A model generated the notes under the pieces. That model saw only the letters and a list, made by a program, of their open reading frames with translations, was not told where the DNA came from and ran no database searches. Below, piece by piece: positions 18,172 through 26,361 of a DNA stretch of 64,000 nt (positions are counted from its first letter, which is position 1; every line of letters begins with the position of its first letter). The position numbers were made by a program, and so were the translations under genes. Where the stretch lies: the NCBI RefSeq assembly GCF_020832325.1, contig NZ_JAFIEU010000042.1, forward strand, positions 124,001 through 188,000, written 5' to 3'. This stretch comes from Lunatimonas sp. GTDB lineage: Bacteria > Bacteroidota > Bacteroidia > Cytophagales > Cyclobacteriaceae.

Positions 18172-19754
18172 TGCTTATTTCTTATCCGTTTTAGTTTTAA
18201 CAATTGAAGATTAGTATCAGCAGCTGTATCAAAAAATCCGGAACCAAACGATCTATCCAATACACCGTCAGAATCAAATCCAATTGAATAAATCGAAGGG
18301 GATTGATGCAGATCCAAATAATGAACTTTGAACGGGTTTTCATTAACTGAATCCTCAAGCTGCTTTTCAGACACAATGACCTGAGACTTTCTGATTATAT
18401 ATTCTGAATGAGTTTCGATGATAAATTCAATATCAAACTTCTCCCAAACCTCAAAAAACAAATCCGCTAACTTGCTCTGAAAATTGGGATGAAGATTTAA
18501 TTCTGGTTCTTCAACAATTATTTTAGTATTGGTTGAAGAACTTTTCTTCAATTCAATTATTGAGGCGATTCTAAACAATAACAACATAGCTTGGATAGAT
18601 CCCATTCCCTTATCTGCTAAGGATAATTCACCATCACCATTTTTGATCTTTACATCATAAGCCTCTCCCCCATACATTTTAATTGTCAGGTCTTCACCAA
18701 TATCAAAACCATCTTTTCCCATCCACTTTTTAAGAAACCGATAAGATTCAGAGCCTTTATTGTTAAATACACCTAATTGATAGAATTTGTGGATGGACTG
18801 AGAGAGTGCATTTCCTTTATCTCTTATTGTAAAAAGTCCTGATTGCTTAGAAGGATTTGCACCAAGGTAAAAAAGCTCCAATTCTTGAATGGATTCAAAA
18901 TACTCCTCAAATGATCTTCGCAAATCATCCTTTTTTTGATAAAAACCCCTGTATTCATCGAAAAGACTTGAAGTATTCTCATTTAGTTGCGCATTCCTAA
19001 ATTCAACATCATGCATATGGACTGCAATCTTTTGAGCTGCTTCAAGATTTTCTTTCAATGAATAACTCCAATTAATTGGCATGTCAAGCAAAAAATTTTC
19101 AGGGATATTTTCCATTTCCCGATTCAAATATTCCTCATACTGCTCCTCATTATTCGACTCAAAAAGATTTTGTTTTTGTTTGAGCGAATTCAATTGATCA
19201 ACCAATCTCAAATATTCTTTGTCTGTTTTTTTTAGGTTAGAAAATCTGATTCTATCCTCCAAACGGCGGATTTCAGTTTTCATTTGAAATTCAGGGACTT
19301 CCTCTTCCTTAATGAAATCCCCTGTTTTGCCTTGCCCAAAATAAATACGAGAAGAGTGCGGTTCTACTCTAAAGAAAAATCTAGATTTTAAATCTTCAAC
19401 AAGAAAATTCAAGACCCGAGCATTCGTATCATCATCATTTCCTGTTATTTGGATTTCAATTCTATAATTCGAAACTTTTGTTTCAAAGGCAATTAAGGAT
19501 TCCTCCGCTGATGCAGTTTTAGCCCTTCCAAAAGTTACGATATTAGCATCCTCTAGCACATTGTTGCCAAACTTAAACTCTCTCATTTCTCCTGACTTCA
19601 AAAAGTCTGAAATAAGGAGTAAAGCTTTTACGATGGTCGACTTTCCAGAATTGTTCTTCCCTACCAAATAGGTAATTGGGCCCAATTTAGTTGTAGGAAA
19701 ATCTCTGAATTGCCTAAAATTTTTGAAGCCAATTGAGTTCATATTGTTAATCAT
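18168..19754 (-). CDS. AAA ATPase of the DUF3696/OLD-like type
   Basis: 528 residues. The P-loop VGKNNSGKST is at 31-40, in the first strand-helix as in RecF/SMC-type ATPases. A helical insert of about 250 residues with coiled-coil character is followed by the signature-like DGELSLADKGMGS, the Walker B IIVEEPELNLHP and the histidine switch IETHSEYIIRK. The C-terminal SIGFDSDGVLDRSFGSGFFD resembles the DUF3696 tail. No TOPRIM nuclease domain is attached. Such ATPases are frequent in phage-defence systems, where they gate a partner. It overlaps the helicase gene by 8 bases and the unknown gene by 4. Confidence 0.8.
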   Translation of the reverse strand: MINNMNSIGFKNFRQFRDFPTTKLGPITYLVGKNNSGKSTIVKALLLISDFLKSGEMREFKFGNNVLEDANIVTFGRAKTASAEESLIAFETKVSNYRIEIQITGNDDDTNARVLNFLVEDLKSRFFFRVEPHSSRIYFGQGKTGDFIKEEEVPEFQMKTEIRRLEDRIRFSNLKKTDKEYLRLVDQLNSLKQKQNLFESNNEEQYEEYLNREMENIPENFLLDMPINWSYSLKENLEAAQKIAVHMHDVEFRNAQLNENTSSLFDEYRGFYQKKDDLRRSFEEYFESIQELELFYLGANPSKQSGLFTIRDKGNALSQSIHKFYQLGVFNNKGSESYRFLKKWMGKDGFDIGEDLTIKMYGGEAYDVKIKNGDGELSLADKGMGSIQAMLLLFRIASIIELKKSSSTNTKIIVEEPELNLHPNFQSKLADLFFEVWEKFDIEFIIETHSEYIIRKSQVIVSEKQLEDSVNENPFKVHYLDLHQSPSIYSIGFDSDGVLDRSFGSGFFDTAADTNLQLLKLKRIRNKQ

Positions 19755-21495
19755 TGATTAGCTTATTTACTAGAAATGACTTTTTCAAGAAGTCTGCAAT
19801 TTTATCTCCCTCCGGTGCTAGGGTACCTGCCTTAGCAATTAAATTCCGATTTCCTAAAACAATCGCCATTTTTTTGGCCCTGGAAACAGCCACATTAAAT
19901 CTCCGGATGTCAAAGAAGAAATCGTATTTGACCTTTTCGCTACCCAACTTTGTAATGACCGACGAAAAAAGAATTATGTCTTTCTGAAGTCCCTGAAACT
20001 TATTGACCGTTTCAATTTTGATCCCTTTCCAATCCAATTTTCGCGCTGACAGTACCTTCCGAATAAAATTCAACTGCATATTATTGGGAGCGATCACACC
20101 AATTTCGTCTTTCTCAATACCTAAAGATAGGAAATCCTCTACGAGATCTGCAATTAAACTAGCCTGTTCCTTGTTGATCAGGAATTCTACTTCCTCTTCC
20201 GTATTGACAAAAACCAGCGGTTCCTTCAGAATTTCCTTTGTCAATACTTTAAACTGGCTGAAATTCAGTTCGATTGGTGCATCTAAGTATTTAGACTTTG
20301 CAGAATCGCTACAAGTCAATTTGCCGTAATAAAAATTCGGTGAAATGTAGTCGCAAATCCTCTGATTAAAGCGATAGGTGGTCAAAAGCGGTGAGGCTTT
20401 ATAAACTTTCAGAAGCAAATCAAATATGGATATGGAAAACTCGGTGTCTGGAATTTTCGGAATGTTCGGCAATTGCATGTCATCACCAATGAAAATAGTT
20501 TTGGTAGAAGACGCAAGGAAATGGATCCCCGAAACCATGTCCATCTGACTTGCTTCATCCACTAGGATAAAATCAAACCTTTTGTGGTTCTTCAGGAATT
20601 CGTGGATGGTCATTCCTACAACCTTTTTTTCCTTTATACTGGTAGAAATTTTCTCCTTCCGTGATGCTTGTAGTACTTCCGAGCATTTGGATTTAGTGCC
20701 AATTTTCGACACAGGAGCACCTATTTCCTGGGTTTTTATCAGAATATTATTGATTGCGTCATGGGTGAACGCGGTGACTAAAATCTCATACCCCCGATCC
20801 AACAAATATTTGGATAAGTGCGCAGCAAAAAAGGTTTTGCCGGTTCCTGGAGGTCCCTGAACCAATGTTACTGGATCATCCCCCAAACATTGATTAATTG
20901 CATTAATTTGGGAGGTGTCCAAATTACCCAATTTCACAACCGTTGGAATCGAGAATTGTATGGGTCCAAGGGTTCCGTTGAGCTTCTGTTCAACTATGTC
21001 GACATTTTTCTTGGTGCGAAGTAACCGGTAAAAATCATCCGTTCTCCTCATTATCAAAAAATCAAACGCAGTAAAGTGCTTAACTAGACTTACATTATCC
21101 CCCATATTTGGCCTCCATCCGATTGATTCAATCGACAAATACTGACCATCGGATGACAATAAAGTTCCTTTTGTTTTATTTCCGGTTTTTAGTTCGAGAA
21201 TTTTTAGGGCAGATCCATCACTGAAATTGCCCTCAGCATCTGATATGTCGACCACTATTTGCTCCCCATCTACACTAGTCACTACCGCGGATTCAATTAG
21301 GTAGCCTTCCCTTATTTTTTCTTTGATGGAGAGATTTTCTTTTCCTCGATTTTCCTCCTTTTCAATGTCTCCCTCTTTATGAAAGTGTTCACCTAATCTA
21401 AATAGAAAATGATCTTCGGACAAGGAAAAACTCATGTCTATTGGTTGTTTGAGATATGGACCTGTATAAGCAGGCCTGGCAATTCTAAATTTCAT
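19747..21495 (-). CDS. SF1 (UPF1/IGHMBP2-type) DNA/RNA helicase
   Basis: 582 residues from the preferred start MKFRIARPAYTG; an ATG at 21558 would place the operator palindrome inside the gene. An N-terminal OB-like domain (about 45-130) is followed by all SF1B motifs: VQGPPGTGKTF (I), LVDEASQ (II), GDDMQLP (III), TTYRFNQRI (IV), ETVNKFQGLQKD (V) and RRFNVAVSRAK (VI). There is no attached nuclease domain. It heads the minus-strand operon of the island. In such settings these helicases sense or unwind foreign nucleic acid; the actual substrate is unknown. Confidence 0.85.
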   Translation of the reverse strand: MKFRIARPAYTGPYLKQPIDMSFSLSEDHFLFRLGEHFHKEGDIEKEENRGKENLSIKEKIREGYLIESAVVTSVDGEQIVVDISDAEGNFSDGSALKILELKTGNKTKGTLLSSDGQYLSIESIGWRPNMGDNVSLVKHFTAFDFLIMRRTDDFYRLLRTKKNVDIVEQKLNGTLGPIQFSIPTVVKLGNLDTSQINAINQCLGDDPVTLVQGPPGTGKTFFAAHLSKYLLDRGYEILVTAFTHDAINNILIKTQEIGAPVSKIGTKSKCSEVLQASRKEKISTSIKEKKVVGMTIHEFLKNHKRFDFILVDEASQMDMVSGIHFLASSTKTIFIGDDMQLPNIPKIPDTEFSISIFDLLLKVYKASPLLTTYRFNQRICDYISPNFYYGKLTCSDSAKSKYLDAPIELNFSQFKVLTKEILKEPLVFVNTEEEVEFLINKEQASLIADLVEDFLSLGIEKDEIGVIAPNNMQLNFIRKVLSARKLDWKGIKIETVNKFQGLQKDIILFSSVITKLGSEKVKYDFFFDIRRFNVAVSRAKKMAIVLGNRNLIAKAGTLAPEGDKIADFLKKSFLVNKLIND

Positions 21496-21540
21496 TGTAT
21501 TCAAAATGTTCGGGATTAGGTCACAAAATAATGTCTTTTC

Positions 21541-21559
21541 TATGCAGCCTATCTGCATA
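21541..21559. promoter_or_regulatory. 19-base palindrome, candidate WYL-regulator operator
   Basis: TATGCAG (21541-21547) and CTGCATA (21553-21559) form a perfect 7-base inverted repeat around CCTAT. It lies between the divergent helicase and WYL starts. On the helicase side a near-match to the -7 box is about 15 bases further down. Control of both directions by the WYL protein is inferred. Confidence 0.55.
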
Positions 21560-21620
21560 AATGTTTAATTTTACTTTACCCCAGCTAATACAAAGTTTCG
21601 TTTCGCCCAAATTAACAAAG

Positions 21621-22631
21621 ATGTCAACAAATAAAAATGCTTTTATTCGTTACAAAGTGCTAGATAATTGCTTTAGAAATCCTGGGAGGCGTTATTTCAT
21701 TGAGGATCTGATAGATGAATGCAACAAAGTTCTCCTAGAAATCGACCCTAATTCCAAAGGAATATCGAGAAGGCAGATTTTTGATGATATTGGTTTTATG
21801 GAGAGTTCGGATGGATGGTCCGTTGATCTCAATAGGCACAGAGATGGCAAGAAAGTATTTTACAGGTATCAAGATCTGTCTTTTTCTATCAATAACATGC
21901 CTCTAAATGAACTGGAGATAAACCAATTGGAAGAGGCTGTAGACATCCTATCCCAATTTAAAGGAATGCCGCATTTTGATTGGATTAGCGAAATGATTCC
22001 GAAGCTTAGACAAGGAATTACTGCCACCAATTCGGAAAGTAGATTGATGGAGTTCGAGTCGAATGCGTTTTTGAAGGGTACAGATTACTTAGGAATAATT
22101 TATAGTGCTCTTAGGTACAAGACTCCGCTAAAAATCAGTTATCAACCCTTTCAGAATGATTCGCCCTTTGATTTGGAAATCCACCCTTACTTTCTAAAGC
22201 AATACAATGGAAGGTGGTTTCTTTTTGGTTTCAACCCATTTACGGGAAAATCAGATTGGAACTTGGCAATTGACAGAATAGCAACAATCATGGAGCATTC
22301 AATTCCATTTATTGAAAATACAACGATCAATTGGGATGAATACTTCGAGGATATGATTGGAGTTTCCAAATCTGAGGGTGCAGAAGTTCAAAAAATAATT
22401 CTACATTTCTATGGAAAAACGGGGAGGTATGTTGAAACTAAACCAATCCATGGTTCACAAAAATCAAACTGGCTGAATAAAAGTACTTTAGAAATTAAAA
22501 TTGAAGTAATTCTAAATTATGAACTGGAAAGACTTATACTATCCTATGCGGATTCAGCCAAAGTCATTCAACCTGAAGAATTGAAAAAGGTTATTCATGA
22601 AAGACTGAAGCGGGGATTCCAACAGTACTGA
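21621..22631 (+). CDS. WYL-domain transcriptional regulator
   Basis: 336 residues from the chosen start MSTNKNAFIRYKVLDNCF; an in-frame ATG at 21561 is less likely as it abuts the palindrome. A winged-helix domain is at about 1-90. The WYL domain follows at about 155-225 with LKISYQPF, then GRWFLFGFNP. A C-terminal WCX-type extension (about 240-336) is present. Proteins of this layout (CapW, BrxR) repress defence operons and are thought to bind ligands such as nucleic-acid fragments through the WYL domain. It is divergent from the helicase operon with a palindrome in between, as seen for CapW and BrxR. Confidence 0.85.
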   Translation: MSTNKNAFIRYKVLDNCFRNPGRRYFIEDLIDECNKVLLEIDPNSKGISRRQIFDDIGFMESSDGWSVDLNRHRDGKKVFYRYQDLSFSINNMPLNELEINQLEEAVDILSQFKGMPHFDWISEMIPKLRQGITATNSESRLMEFESNAFLKGTDYLGIIYSALRYKTPLKISYQPFQNDSPFDLEIHPYFLKQYNGRWFLFGFNPFTGKSDWNLAIDRIATIMEHSIPFIENTTINWDEYFEDMIGVSKSEGAEVQKIILHFYGKTGRYVETKPIHGSQKSNWLNKSTLEIKIEVILNYELERLILSYADSAKVIQPEELKKVIHERLKRGFQQY

Positions 22632-22873
22632 AAATTCGACGATGTAGTGTCCCTCTCAGATGTTTTAGACACCAAACGGCTGCTCTAGTTGGTAAATAGG
22701 GAATTATGGTTTAATTTAATAGAAATAAACTGACATAATCCTTCTAGCTGCGTTTTAAACATTCCAATTGTTTTACAAAAAAATCAACGCCCATTATAAA
22801 CCTCTTAGTGAAAAATAAGAAATATTATATTATATTATATTTTTAAAATAGAACAAAACAAAAATTAATAGCT

Positions 22874-23221
22874 ATGACAAATTACAAAACAGATGTCAAT
22901 GAATATATGGGGCATATCCAAGAACAATTAGTTGTCTTAAAGAAAACGAAAGGCCGTGTAGGCATCTCTGATCTGGAGGAAATCGTAATAAACTTTGCGT
23001 GTTTTGAAATATTGGAAATGAGAAGAAACGGCGTCGAAGACCGTTTTATAGAATTTAATATAATAAATACCATCACAAAAGCAGCTTCCCAATTGGTGCC
23101 ACAGTATGATGACAGCCATGCTGACATAGCAAAAATGCAAATTCCAATGAATTGTGACTGGGAAGGCATGTGGGAACACTTGAGAAAGTACTATTTGAAT
23201 AATTTCAATACATCAATTTAA
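22874..23221 (+). CDS. Small soluble protein, unknown function
   Basis: 115 residues, mainly helical by composition, acidic, without signal peptide or membrane segment. Start MTNYKTDVNEYMGHIQ is preceded by an AT-rich stretch (22825-22870) that could serve as promoter. No motif recognised. It stands alone between the WYL gene and the CRISPR-like region and runs in the same direction as both. Its codon use looks like that of the neighbouring island genes. Confidence 0.5.
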   Translation: MTNYKTDVNEYMGHIQEQLVVLKKTKGRVGISDLEEIVINFACFEILEMRRNGVEDRFIEFNIINTITKAASQLVPQYDDSHADIAKMQIPMNCDWEGMWEHLRKYYLNNFNTSI

Positions 23222-23369
23222 ATTTTGACATACTAAAGAGCCATGTATTAAATTGGCCTTTTTGATCTATCACTTATTTTCAATCGAATGTTTTCGAATA
23301 TTCTTTCATTGGAGGGGAATATCCCTGAGGATATACTCGCCCCTCAAAAAAATAGTTTTTGTGTAAAAT
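23222..23369. other. Non-coding stretch before the first CRISPR-like leader
   Basis: No gene is visible. GAGGGG (around 23312) and CCCCTC (around 23340) can pair over about 20 bases but lack a T run on the plus strand. It joins directly to the leader-like sequence that follows. Confidence 0.3.
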
Positions 23370-23460
23370 TTCAAAGATCAATTTGCTTGTTTTTGATGGG
23401 ATTTACAAACATCACGACTCTCATATCGTGTTTAATTTGAATCAAATTCAATTTTACAAC
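23370..23460 (+). repeat. CRISPR leader-like sequence, copy A
   Basis: The first 54 bases (23370-23424) recur with one mismatch at 25895-25949, and the last 14 (about 23446-23460) recur too, while the middle differs. In both copies the distance from the start of the conserved block to the AAATCC of the repeat is exactly 94 bases. This fixed spacing is what a leader next to the first repeat would show. Confidence 0.65.
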
Positions 23461-23563
23461 GGCAAATCCAGCACAATAAGGATTGAAACTAGACTGGAAA
23501 GGCACCCTCTTATGAGGGTGTTTTTTCCTCCAATGGCAAATCCAGCACAACAAGGATTGAAAC
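23461..23563 (+). CRISPR. Two-repeat CRISPR-like remnant, no cas genes nearby
   Basis: Two 29-base repeat cores lie at 23461-23489 and 23535-23563 and differ at one base. Both end in AAGGATTGAAAC, the usual 3' end of type I and III repeats, with the leader on the 5' side. In the first copy the upstream ACAAC probably belongs to the repeat; the second has CCAAT there, as a degenerate end repeat would. The 45 bases between hold a terminator-like hairpin. The array is too short and has no cas genes, so it is probably a relic or an orphan. Confidence 0.6.
23503..23526 (+). terminator. Hairpin with T run inside the CRISPR-like spacer
   Basis: CACCCTC (23503-23509) pairs with GAGGGTG (23514-23520) over a 4-base loop, then six T. 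It would stop transcription entering from the leader or from the gene at 22874-23221. Confidence 0.65.
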
Positions 23564-23673
23564 TTCTCCTGCATGAATACTCAGGTAGCATATATAACGG
23601 ATTCAAACCGCATTCGTGGAAAATCAATGCGGAAAAACCCACCCACCTATGCTTATGCCATGATTTACTATTC

Positions 23674-23862
23674 TATCAAATAACCATCAAATAAAAACAC
23701 ATTGGTAATCCGTAATTTAATTACTTAATGGTATTAGCTATCAAATGACCATCAAATAAACTTTTAGCATGTTTTGTCACATGACCATCACATAAGAAAC
23801 TATTGATTTTGTGTGATATATCGATCTCACGACCAGTGTCTATCACATGACCGTCACATTAG
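23674..23862. repeat. Four copies of a 22-base iteron-like repeat
   Basis: Copies at 23674-23695, 23739-23760, 23775-23796 and 23841-23862 follow TATCAMATGACCRTCAMATWA. Each copy is itself made of two direct half-sites (TCAMAT-nACC-RTCAMAT). The spacing between starts is 65, 36 and 66 bases. They lie just after the DUF4276 gene. This could be a multi-site protein-binding region or an origin-like iteron set. No function is known. Confidence 0.6.
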
Positions 23863-23884
23863 ATCTTTTACCAAAAAGGATAAA

Positions 23885-24475
23885 TCAATCGGATTTCTCC
23901 TTTTTAATCTCAGCAAGTAATTTCCGTATACCACTTATTGTTTGATGAAAGCTTCTTGATCGATTCCTATCCAAATCTATATTTTGCGCCACCTTTTTCG
24001 CCCCATCGACTTTCTGGAATTCCGGAAGTATTTTTTTTAACTCATGGTATGCATTGCATTTATCTGGGTCTCTGTACTTCGATTTGTTTAGGAATTTTTC
24101 AAACTTGAACGCAGGATAGGACCGTCCCAGTGCCTCGAAGTCCCCTAAATACCACGACTCGAGCTCCCTACATACAATCCGAATTAGCGTTCTACAATTG
24201 CCACTGCGAGCACATAATTCCACTAACTTATTTTTTAACTCAACGCAGTCGTTACTATCTTGGTCTTGCAGGATAATTACTCCTATGGGTTCATGCCAGT
24301 TACTATACGCCTTTAGTTTGGAAGGTATATTCTTCTGAAGATCAGATTTTCCTTCGAAGCTCCGGATAAATACATTTTGATTTAACACCCAAAATTCATC
24401 CATAACAACCGGCAAAAAAATAGTCAAAAACTCCTTCATGGACCGTTCCTCAACCATTATTTCTATTCTAGCCAT
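23885..24475 (-). CDS. DUF4276-family TOPRIM-like protein
   Basis: 196 residues from MARIEIMVEERSMKEF, 4 bases after the ATPase stop; a start at 24496 would overlap it. The acidic positions expected in a TOPRIM-type fold are present: the early glutamate in MVEERS, then LQDQDSNDC. The family phrase CRELESWYLGDFEAL follows. The C-terminus is helical and basic. Members of DUF4276 and the related RloB/DUF4435 group pair with ABC-type ATPases in defence systems, for instance AriB with AriA in PARIS, where the TOPRIM subunit is the toxic nuclease. The same role here is inference; the family call is good. Confidence 0.8.
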   Translation of the reverse strand: MARIEIMVEERSMKEFLTIFLPVVMDEFWVLNQNVFIRSFEGKSDLQKNIPSKLKAYSNWHEPIGVIILQDQDSNDCVELKNKLVELCARSGNCRTLIRIVCRELESWYLGDFEALGRSYPAFKFEKFLNKSKYRDPDKCNAYHELKKILPEFQKVDGAKKVAQNIDLDRNRSRSFHQTISGIRKLLAEIKKEKSD

Positions 24476-24479
24476 ACTG

Positions 24480-25691
24480 TCAGGATTTTGGCCCACCCCC
24501 TTTAAAATACCCCTGCTTCCATAGATAGCCCAACTTATCCCCTTCCGCCGCCAATGTCCTTACTAACAGATCATCTGTCGCCCTAGCGATCTTTGTATAC
24601 CCTCCTTCCTTGGTAAGCCAAAATAGTTCGTCAATTTCGAGCGCATTGACAAAATCCGGGGAATGGGATGAGATAAATACTTGTCCACCACGGTTGGCAT
24701 ACTCCCGAAACTCCTCTGCCAGTTCGATCAGCAATTCCGGATGAAGAAAATTCTCGGGCTCCTCGATACACAAAAGTGGGTGAGGCTTGGGATCGTATAG
24801 CAACACCAAATAGGCAAACATCTTGATCGTTCCATCGGAAACGAACCTGGATATAAAAGGATCCTTAAAACTGCCGTCAGAAAACTGTAGCACAATTCTA
24901 CCATCTATGGTTTCGGTCGCTTCTACTTTTTCTATACCAGGAACCCTTTCCGACATCTTTTGAAGAATTACTTTAAAAATAGCTGGATAGTTTTCATATA
25001 TAAATTTCGTCACCTGCGCAAGGTTATCTCCAGTAGTCGAAAGGTGTTCACTTAAACCGGTATCTTCTATGTTTTGAGCCGCATGAATCTGAAAATTAGA
25101 AACGTACCAATTTTCCAATAATCGCCTAAAAGAACTGATCGCTTGAAACTTCTGGAATTGCCCCAGCCCTTTTATGGCCAAAATATCTGGACTGTCTAAT
25201 GTTTGTTCTTCCCGCTGCTCTTTAAATTCCTGCTTAGCACTTTCGAACTCACTTTCATTGATAATGGCATTGCCTCGTCCATTCGAGAACTCTAAAAACC
25301 GATAAGGTCTCCCCCTGTTTCCCCTTCGATAGCTCAGTATTTCTTTGGTTATCACCGGCTGCTTGTTTGGATCCATCCCCACGGAAAGCTCATACGTAAT
25401 CAACGGCTGCTTTTTTCCATCAATTTCCGGGTTTCGAAATTTAATCTCAAACTCGATATCACCCTCGCCGTTTCTAGAGTATACCTCTTTGAATCCACCC
25501 CTTCTGTTTAATGCATTCTTAACATTATTTTTCAAGGCATCACTGAGAAACCCAAACACTTCAAATAGGGTAGACTTTCCGGCACCATTGGCTCCAAGAA
25601 AAACGCACATATTCGGCAAATCCCGAATCTCAGCCTCCCGGTAAACTTTGAAGTTCTTTATTCTGATTTTCTCTATCTTCATTTTTTTCAA
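24480..25691 (-). CDS. AAA/ABC-type ATPase paired with DUF4276
   Basis: 403 residues. The P-loop LGANGAGKST lies at 32-41 after the typical first strand (IKNFKVYREAEI). The C-terminal part has Walker B LLCIEEPENFLHPELL and the switch ISSHSPDFVNALE, as in RecF/RloA/AriA-type ATPases. There is no nuclease domain of its own. The stop is followed after 4 bases by the DUF4276 start, so the two form a toxin-like ATPase-effector pair. The whole module lies between two CRISPR leader-like copies. It is intact by length and motifs. Confidence 0.85.
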   Translation of the reverse strand: MKKMKIEKIRIKNFKVYREAEIRDLPNMCVFLGANGAGKSTLFEVFGFLSDALKNNVKNALNRRGGFKEVYSRNGEGDIEFEIKFRNPEIDGKKQPLITYELSVGMDPNKQPVITKEILSYRRGNRGRPYRFLEFSNGRGNAIINESEFESAKQEFKEQREEQTLDSPDILAIKGLGQFQKFQAISSFRRLLENWYVSNFQIHAAQNIEDTGLSEHLSTTGDNLAQVTKFIYENYPAIFKVILQKMSERVPGIEKVEATETIDGRIVLQFSDGSFKDPFISRFVSDGTIKMFAYLVLLYDPKPHPLLCIEEPENFLHPELLIELAEEFREYANRGGQVFISSHSPDFVNALEIDELFWLTKEGGYTKIARATDDLLVRTLAAEGDKLGYLWKQGYFKGGGPKS

Positions 25692-25894
25692 ATTCTACGT
25701 TGAATATGCAATTTGCTGAGGGCATTTTGGAAAGTCGTCTTTACGCTTTTCACCAAAAGAATCGAGACCTACCACTGAAAAAGGCTCAAATAGCCGACCA
25801 CTACATACTCCCATATTGACATTCATTGGTCAGCACTACACCGTAATTCGATGCTCCTTTTTGGGTTTTACTTGTGCCATAAACTGTTAAAAAC
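25692..25894. other. Intergenic stretch with a 37-codon orphan frame
   Basis: An ATG at 25706 opens a 37-codon frame (to 25819, MQFAEGILESRLYAFHQKN... ) on the plus strand. It is compact, with polar and aromatic residues in a coding-like mix, but it matches no family I know and may be a gene fragment. Nothing else is seen before the second leader copy. Confidence 0.3.
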
Positions 25895-25985
25895 TTCAAA
25901 GATCAATTTGCTTGTTTTTGATGGGATTTGCAAACATCACGACTCTCACAGAAGGGCTAATTTTTATCATATTTAATTTTACAAC
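25895..25985 (+). repeat. CRISPR leader-like sequence, copy B
   Basis: Nearly identical to 23370-23424 over its first 54 bases, then diverged, then 14 shared bases ending in TTTTACAAC before the repeat. It points the same way as copy A, so the ATPase/DUF4276 pair lies between two direct repeats. Confidence 0.65.
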
Positions 25986-26014
25986 CGAAAATCCAGCACA
26001 ACAAGGATTGAAAC
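25986..26014 (+). CRISPR. Single CRISPR-like repeat after leader copy B
   Basis: 29 bases matching the second repeat of copy A except at the first and third bases, ending in GGATTGAAAC. No further repeat follows, so this is an isolated unit or a relic. Confidence 0.5.
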
Positions 26015-26172
26015 CTGAAGATTAAACCCTAAACTCCGAACATTGAACCCCGAACCGTCAACCCAGAACACCGAACCAAAAACACCTACAAAACCCACAA
26101 ACAAGTACCAAACACAAAATATCCCTTTCAAATCCAGCCATTTTTTCGTTACATTTAACCAAACTTCCCAAA
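26015..26172. other. C/A-rich low-complexity stretch
   Basis: Between 26030 and 26100 the sequence is a loose run of units like GAACCCCGAACC and CAACCCAGAACACC. No gene is convincing here; a frame on the plus strand has low-complexity composition (P, T, N and K). Confidence 0.4.
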
Positions 26173-26361
26173 CACATGAAATCGAGCATTACACTCCCCT
26201 CACACACTGGGATGCCTATCAGCCATGCGAGATTCCATGTGACCTTTGAAGAACAATTATAGACACATGAAATCGAGCACGACGCAAGCGACACACGGAG
26301 GAACGATTGTAATACGTGCGAGATTCCATCTGACCGCTAAAGAACAAATTATAAACAGATG
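26173..26361 (+). repeat. Dispersed peptide-coding repeat, two tandem units
   Basis: Unit 1 encodes 28 residues (26176-26262), unit 2 encodes 31 (26267-26362). Both start MKSS and contain ARFH[VL]T. Unit 1 ends TAG-ACAC-ATG, where the ATG opens unit 2. The stop of unit 2 overlaps the start codon of the aminotransferase gene (ATGA, 26359-26362). Relatives are at 59172-59274 (minus) and 63191-63325. Differences among copies keep the ARFH[VL]T core readable in three of the four units. Confidence 0.75.

Noticed and set aside
9416-21495. Assigning the island to the Hma, Gabija or DISARM systems
   Set aside because: The gene content differs: there is no GajA-type TOPRIM fusion, no DISARM DUF1998 helicase set, and the methylase belongs to a normal type I system.
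23371-23694. Short frames on both strands across the CRISPR-like repeats
   Set aside because: Their products (with recurring CCAGFA-type phrases) are translations of the repeats; they are not genes.
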